Part shown: positions 59,359 to 64,000 of the stretch, piece after piece
How positions within the stretch are numbered: the first letter of the stretch is position 1
Layout of the letters: each line of letters starts with the position of its first letter
DNA from: Solanum dulcamara
Lineage: Eukaryota; Streptophyta; Magnoliopsida; Solanales; Solanaceae
DNA length: 64,000 nucleotides
Direction: 5' to 3'
Assembly (NCBI RefSeq): GCF_947179165.1
Contig: NC_077237.1
Coordinates: forward strand, 82,188,341 to 82,252,340
Made by a program: the position numbers and the translations under genes
Notes under the pieces: generated by a model
Seen by the model: the letters and a program-made list of their open reading frames with translations, nothing else
What the model was told of the DNA's origin: nothing
Database searches by the model: none

Positions 59359-61495
59359 TCACCCACGTGTACGGATTGCTCGATTACTTGACATTCTTGT
59401 GGAATTTATCCTTCGTGTGTTTGTGACTTTGTCATCATTGGCATGCCTCTTGACTCGCACCTTTTGCCATCTTGATTCTAGATTTTTGGTTCGTCTTAAG
59501 TATGAAAGTTGTCCATTTTAAGTACGAACTAGAAAGCCATTTTTAATATGATTCTTGGTTCTCTTGATTTTTGGGTCTTTACCCTTCTTGATACAGGGTT
59601 CCAGTCCTTCTTGATACTTGATCATGTTTGGTGTGACGGCATGACATACATATTGGGCGAAACTTGTTACTTAATCTCTTGTAAAGGTGGTTCTATGAAT
59701 TCTTGACACTTAAACTTTTAACTATCGAACTTGATGCTCGTGACATATTTTCTTACTTGATGTATTTATTATGTTTACATTTCTTTTACTCATGACCTGA
59801 GAAGAGTAATTGGAGAATCTAAAGGCTTCAAACTTGTAGTTTTACACCACTAAGCTTTATGCTTAGCGATAGTTATTTCTATCGAAGGAAATGTTCGAAG
59901 AGATGCTTTAAGTTGGCCATTGGAGATAAAGTTTTTGGGAGTTTTAAGGAAGATTACATTTGCATATTGATATCTATATTTTGTAGTAGTTTTGGGACAT
60001 ATATATAATGTATGGGGTGCTTGTGTATATGTATTTATGTATTTATTTTTGAGAGTTGATCCATTCATGACATTGTAGCTTAAATTTGGTTGTTTGTTTT
60101 GTTGTTTTGGGGCGTGTAAATTCAGATCTTGTAATGTACTAAATTTACTGTTTGTGTTGGAATAGTTGTATGAAGCATGAACCAGTTAACTTTGGTACTC
60201 GTAAGTTGGTAATATTTTATAACGTGAACTGTAGTGGTATGGAATGGTACATGGAAGTCTCATGAGGTATTTTCTTAAATTATTTTGAAAAGCTGCCCCG
60301 TCATAAATTGAAACTTTTATTTGGTCCAATTGAGGTCAAATGCATTTTTAAAAGGCGAAATTTTATACCTTTAACTATTCTAAATGGACCAAATTTCACT
60401 ACTAGATTATATAAATATATCTTATGTTAAGCTCTTTAAATGTCGTGAGTATTATATACGTTCTCTTTAATTTCTAAGTAGTACGTAGCATCCTCTCAAG
60501 AAGGTCGCTACATTCCTCCTCCTGCTTCTAAGTTATATTCAGTTTTTTTAGTGTATCATAATCTATAGTCGGTTATATTTTTATGACTTTTGATTATTTA
60601 TATGACTATGTTTATGGTAAACTAATCACTTGGTATATATGTGAAACTATCTTTCTAAGGTCATCAAATGTTTTCTGTCAAGCAACAAATTCTATCCTCA
60701 ATTTTTTTTTTCTCTCTTGCAAGACAGTATAGACATCCTTTTTCTTGAACAATAACAAAAATTAAATCTCCCCTTAGAGCCTGGTCCATAGGAAAAAAAA
60801 TTGGTCCATACAGACATGTTGAGCACCAAATCAAATGTCATGTCTATGTCAAAGGTTTATTTTTATGGTTGATAATCGCTTAAATTCTAATTAACTCTTT
60901 AGAAGTGTGGTTCCAAATTTGAATGGTGAGTGGGGAGACTACCTTGGGTGAGTGAGATTTTAAACAACTTGCCACACATGAATTTTTATTTATTATCCTT
61001 TTTAATCTCTTAGATTACAAAATTGTAATTTGTATTTGATTCTTTGTTTTATTGGAGTTGGGTTAAATCCTGTGCGGACTGATTTTTTTTAATCTATGAG
61101 TCGGTGTCGTGTGGGTGCCAAAATAACACCTTTACATAGACAACTCCAGTTGCTTGTTGAGGAATATACAACATTTGGACAGAGGTGAATTCAAGATTTG
61201 ATGTTTATGAGTTTCTGAGAGGAATCAAACCCTCATCAAGGAGAACAACAAACCTTAAGTAGGTTTCATTTCTGTCGTTGGACCAAGAGACTACTTCATT
61301 TGTTATTGGGTTCCTAACAAATAAATGTTATATATTCAATATATTTCTCAATATAAATACAGAGTCGGCACAAATGTTATTGTATTCTCGAAAATCCACA
61401 CCTGATATCCTAGATCCGCCCCGGCATTGGAAGTGTATTTACATCATTATTTAGACTCAACCTCTTTTGTTAAAGTGAACACCATTGTCCACACA
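59359..61495. other. Intergenic between solo LTR and SnRK2
   Basis: No coding domain. 60345-60410 resembles the arm ends of the foldback elements (AACTATTCTAAATGGACCAAAT). 61170-61430 carries AGATCCGCCCC-type repeat ends. It should hold the SnRK2 3' UTR close to 61495. Confidence 0.45.
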
Positions 61496-64000
61496 TCACA
61501 ATGAACAAACAAAATCACCACTTGTTTCAATATCTTCAATATCAGCATCATCTAATTCATCTAGTTCTTCCATAATGCCTTCAGATGAATTTGCTAGAAC
61601 CTGCAAAGCAATTCTTGCCTCCTGTATTACTGCCAATACTTCTTCTATGCTCTGTCTCGGATTATTTACATCGATGCACTCGTTCCGTCCTTCTTCCATG
61701 AATTCGACAGGTAAGTTCTTCAAAAACCAAGGATGCTTCTTAATTTCTGGAATAGTTATTCTCTGCAAAAGAATCAGCAAGCCACTAATAAGATTGAGAC
61801 TCGAAAAAATACACATGGAGGCATGTCCAAGCATAGTGTAGTGGAATTAAAACTTGAAATGCCAAGGACTGATTATCGATAGGAAATACTAAGATGTAAT
61901 AGGTGGGTTCAGGTGAAACCAATAACTTTTGCCAGAACCCACTATTTATCTATAAATATATGATTATAAACTCACTTATTACTGTATATTAACTTGATGT
62001 CGTTAAAAAAATTCAAAATTTTCAAATCCTAGATCCGCCTATGCTGATATGATGAGGTAATAAGTGATTCGTGATTGACTGATCGGGTCACTCAAACAGT
62101 TCCGAACAACATTTCACATACATGATTTATGATGATATAATGCCTTCTTTTTTGCAAGAAGAGTATATTATTACCTTTTCAGGGTCTGCCACAAAAATTC
62201 TGGATAAGAGATGCTGGCACTCCATGGAAATTGGGACATTTTGCGGAACTGAGTACTGGACGCTAATTATTCTCTGTTACAGAGAATTAAACTCAATCAG
62301 AATGGGGCACTAAATCGATTTTACAACATTCAAAATGCTTGGAAATAGGCTCTGGCAGAAATGCAAGGTAAGACTGCGTACAATAGACCATTGTGGTCGG
62401 GCCCTTTCTTGGACTCTGCGTATAGCGGGAGCTTAGTGCACTGGGCTGCCCCTTTACAACATTCAAAACGGACCAATTTCTTTTCCTCTTTTTATAAGTT
62501 AGATCAAGTTCGACTTTATGTATATAAAAAAGTGAATTTGTTTTCATATACTCACGGATATGGTCTTTCTCATGTTTTTCGGATCAGTGGGATCTTCAAA
62601 TGGATAAGCTCCAACCAGCATTACATATAAAGTGACTCCACAAGACCAAACATCTGCAACCTAAGGACTCAAGAATTAACAAGAGGGAAAAGGCGGTTAA
62701 ATGATATAAGCATTGTGAAACTGCTGGCACAAGAACATGAAACGACTAGTACCTTCCCGTCATACTCTTTCTTTGATAAGATCTCCGGTGCAACATAAGC
62801 TGGTGTCCCTACAGTGGACTTTGGTTGAGAATGAAAGACAGATGACTGCAAACAAGTGAAGTCAGTTACACAAGAATGTTAGGTGTTTGCCCTGATTTTC
62901 CCAGTATAATTAGGTTTTCCTTTTCCTAAAAGGAAAATACAACGTCTCCATATTTGGCTGGTCCTTTTTCTTATAGGAAAAGGTTTATGACTCTATAAAT
63001 TGAGGCTTATTCTTTCTAACTTGGTAGCATTCACAATGTAGTCCTGGGGCTTTGAGAGTTTTGTATAGGGGGAGAAACGGTGAGACACAAGTGTTACGTT
63101 AGCACTTGTATGAACCTCTTTTTATTTCGAGTGAATTGTGTGAGGTTATTTCTCTCGATTATTTGTACTCTCATATTTATAGTGGATTGCTCATCTCCTC
63201 TTGTGGATGTAGGTCGGTTGACCGAACCACGTTAAATATTTGTGTCTCTTTTGATATATTTCTCGTTTTTGTCTTCTTACTTATGGTCTTTCGAGGTTTG
63301 CGTTGCTAGCTTCCGCATGACACCTAATTATTTTGGTTTCTAACAAGAACTCAACAAAAAACTGTAGTTAGAATTAAGGTAAAAGATTATATTGACCTTC
63401 GAGCAACCAAAATCACAAATTTTGACGCGCGGTGCAGTACTTCCGTCTAGTAATGTATTTTCCAATTTGAGGTCTCTATGACAGATTTGCTGCAGCCAAA
63501 GAGTAATAAACATAACAGGTCCAAGAAAAATACAAACGAAATGGAACCTGAAAGCGTGAGAAATTAATATCAGATATTTTACCATGAAATGGCAGTAGCT
63601 AACCCCTGATATCAATTGTTGAAAGAAGAATCTGGCCTGAGCAAAAATAAAATAAATAAACAAATTAAAACGCCCATATGCGCACACACACAAACATCAT
63701 GAATAATGAACTCAAAACATGAGAACTTTCAGGCCATAACAATTTTTTGGTTTCAACATTCGGTGTAAATGTCATTTATACTTGGAAGTTTATAATCCAT
63801 GTTTTCAGTGAAGAGCATTTACATTCTGCCTCCATAACTACGTGAAGACCGCAGAACACTATGGAGTTTCTATATGAAAAGGGATGTAAATGTGCAATGA
63901 AGACGGGTAAATACCAAGCACGACACTCCCCCGCACGCACACACACACACAGTTGTTTGTCAGAAGTAAATAATAATCAATAGAAATCTGCAAAATGTAA
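61496..64000 (-). CDS. SnRK2: SnRK2 protein kinase, C-terminal six exons (5' part outside the window)
   Basis: Plant SNF1-related Ser/Thr kinase of the osmotic-stress/ABA branch, cytosolic and nuclear. Exons on the minus strand: 63636-63583 ([18 protein letters not shown]), 63489-63397 (HRDLKLEN catalytic loop, DFG), 62845-62753 (activation segment [17 protein letters not shown] and APE), 62660-62556 ([20 protein letters not shown]), 62273-62175 ([12 protein letters not shown]) and 61762-61496. All phase 0 with GT/AG borders. The last exon holds the SnRK2 box ([14 protein letters not shown]) and an acidic tail ending [10 protein letters not shown], which resembles the SnRK2.7/2.8 group more than the ABA-activated group III. 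The DFG is followed by CSK where YSK is usual. Exons for the ATP-binding lobe are not seen up to 64000. Introns contain an Au SINE and a solo LTR. Confidence 0.93.
62348..62455 (+). mobile_element. Au-type SINE fragment in an SnRK2 intron
   Basis: GGCAGAAATGCAAGGTAAGA, TGCGTACAATAGACCA, GCGTATAGCGGGAGC and GGGCTGCCCCTTT as in 44859-44969. Lies between exons 62556-62660 and 62175-62273, antisense to the gene. Confidence 0.82.
62877..63345. mobile_element. Solo LTR in an SnRK2 intron
   Basis: TGTTAGGTGTTTGCC...GGTTTCTAACA, about 469 bp, with inverted TGTTAG/CTAACA tips. Flanked by (A)AGAA on both sides (62872-62876 and about 63345-63349). Contains TATAAATTGAGGC, a possible LTR promoter. No coding. 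Copia-type by its short length and tips. Confidence 0.78.
63637..64000 (-). other. SnRK2 intron, incomplete
   Basis: AT-rich with a (CA)n run near 63930-63950. No kinase exon recognised before the window ends. Confidence 0.5.

Noticed and set aside
1..64000. Search for a novel defence, biosynthetic or regulatory system
   Set aside because: Genes are single-copy plant families plus a UGT duplication and transposons. No set of co-oriented unknown genes, array or unusual RNA structure beyond repeat hairpins was seen.

Overview
This is plant nuclear DNA, almost certainly from a Solanaceae species and probably Solanum. It is AT-rich with split genes. It carries TS-type and Au-type SINEs, Stowaway/hAT MITEs, Gypsy and Copia LTR elements, and a plant-type intron-containing tRNA-Met. 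The protein genes are a cryptochrome 1, a NIP aquaporin, three UGT85-type glucosyltransferases and an SnRK2 kinase. I saw no sign of a bacterial, viral or CRISPR-like system.

Layout. 0-3.4 kb (+): a CRY1-type blue-light receptor gene of four exons. Its C-terminal signalling tail is cut short by indels. 4.0-6.5 kb (-): a five-exon NIP aquaporin with an apparent one-base frameshift in exon 1 and an unusual pore signature. 7.2 kb (-): elongator tRNA-Met with an 11-nt intron. 7.67-11.51 kb: a dead hAT transposon with TIRs and a perfect 8-bp target duplication. 11.4-28.1 kb and 35.6-46.7 kb: two copies of one tandem direct segmental duplication, each ending in a UGT85-type gene on the minus strand. 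Copy 1 was later hit by a solo LTR (12.4-14.2 kb) and a Copia element (17.3-22.7 kb). Copy 2 was hit by a hAT MITE, SINEs, a possibly organellar insert and another LTR. Between the copies lie a solo LTR (28.3-30.6 kb) and a degraded Gypsy element (31.4-35.3 kb). 46.7-49.5 kb: two LTR pieces of one family in inverted orientation. 53.6-55.2 kb (+): a third, inverted and more diverged UGT copy, flanked by inverted repeats. 57.2-59.4 kb: a solo LTR. 61.5-64 kb (-): the C-terminal part of an SnRK2 kinase whose first exons lie beyond the window.

The genes do not form an operon-like unit; each should be transcribed alone. The only shared theme is the UGT cluster, three near-identical UDP-glucose:acceptor glucosyltransferases produced by local duplication. 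The most useful observations are the datable duplication and insertion history around these UGTs, and the signs of decay in the CRY1 and NIP genes. I found no undescribed molecular system. Exon boundaries were placed by eye from GT/AG sites, reading frame and family homology.
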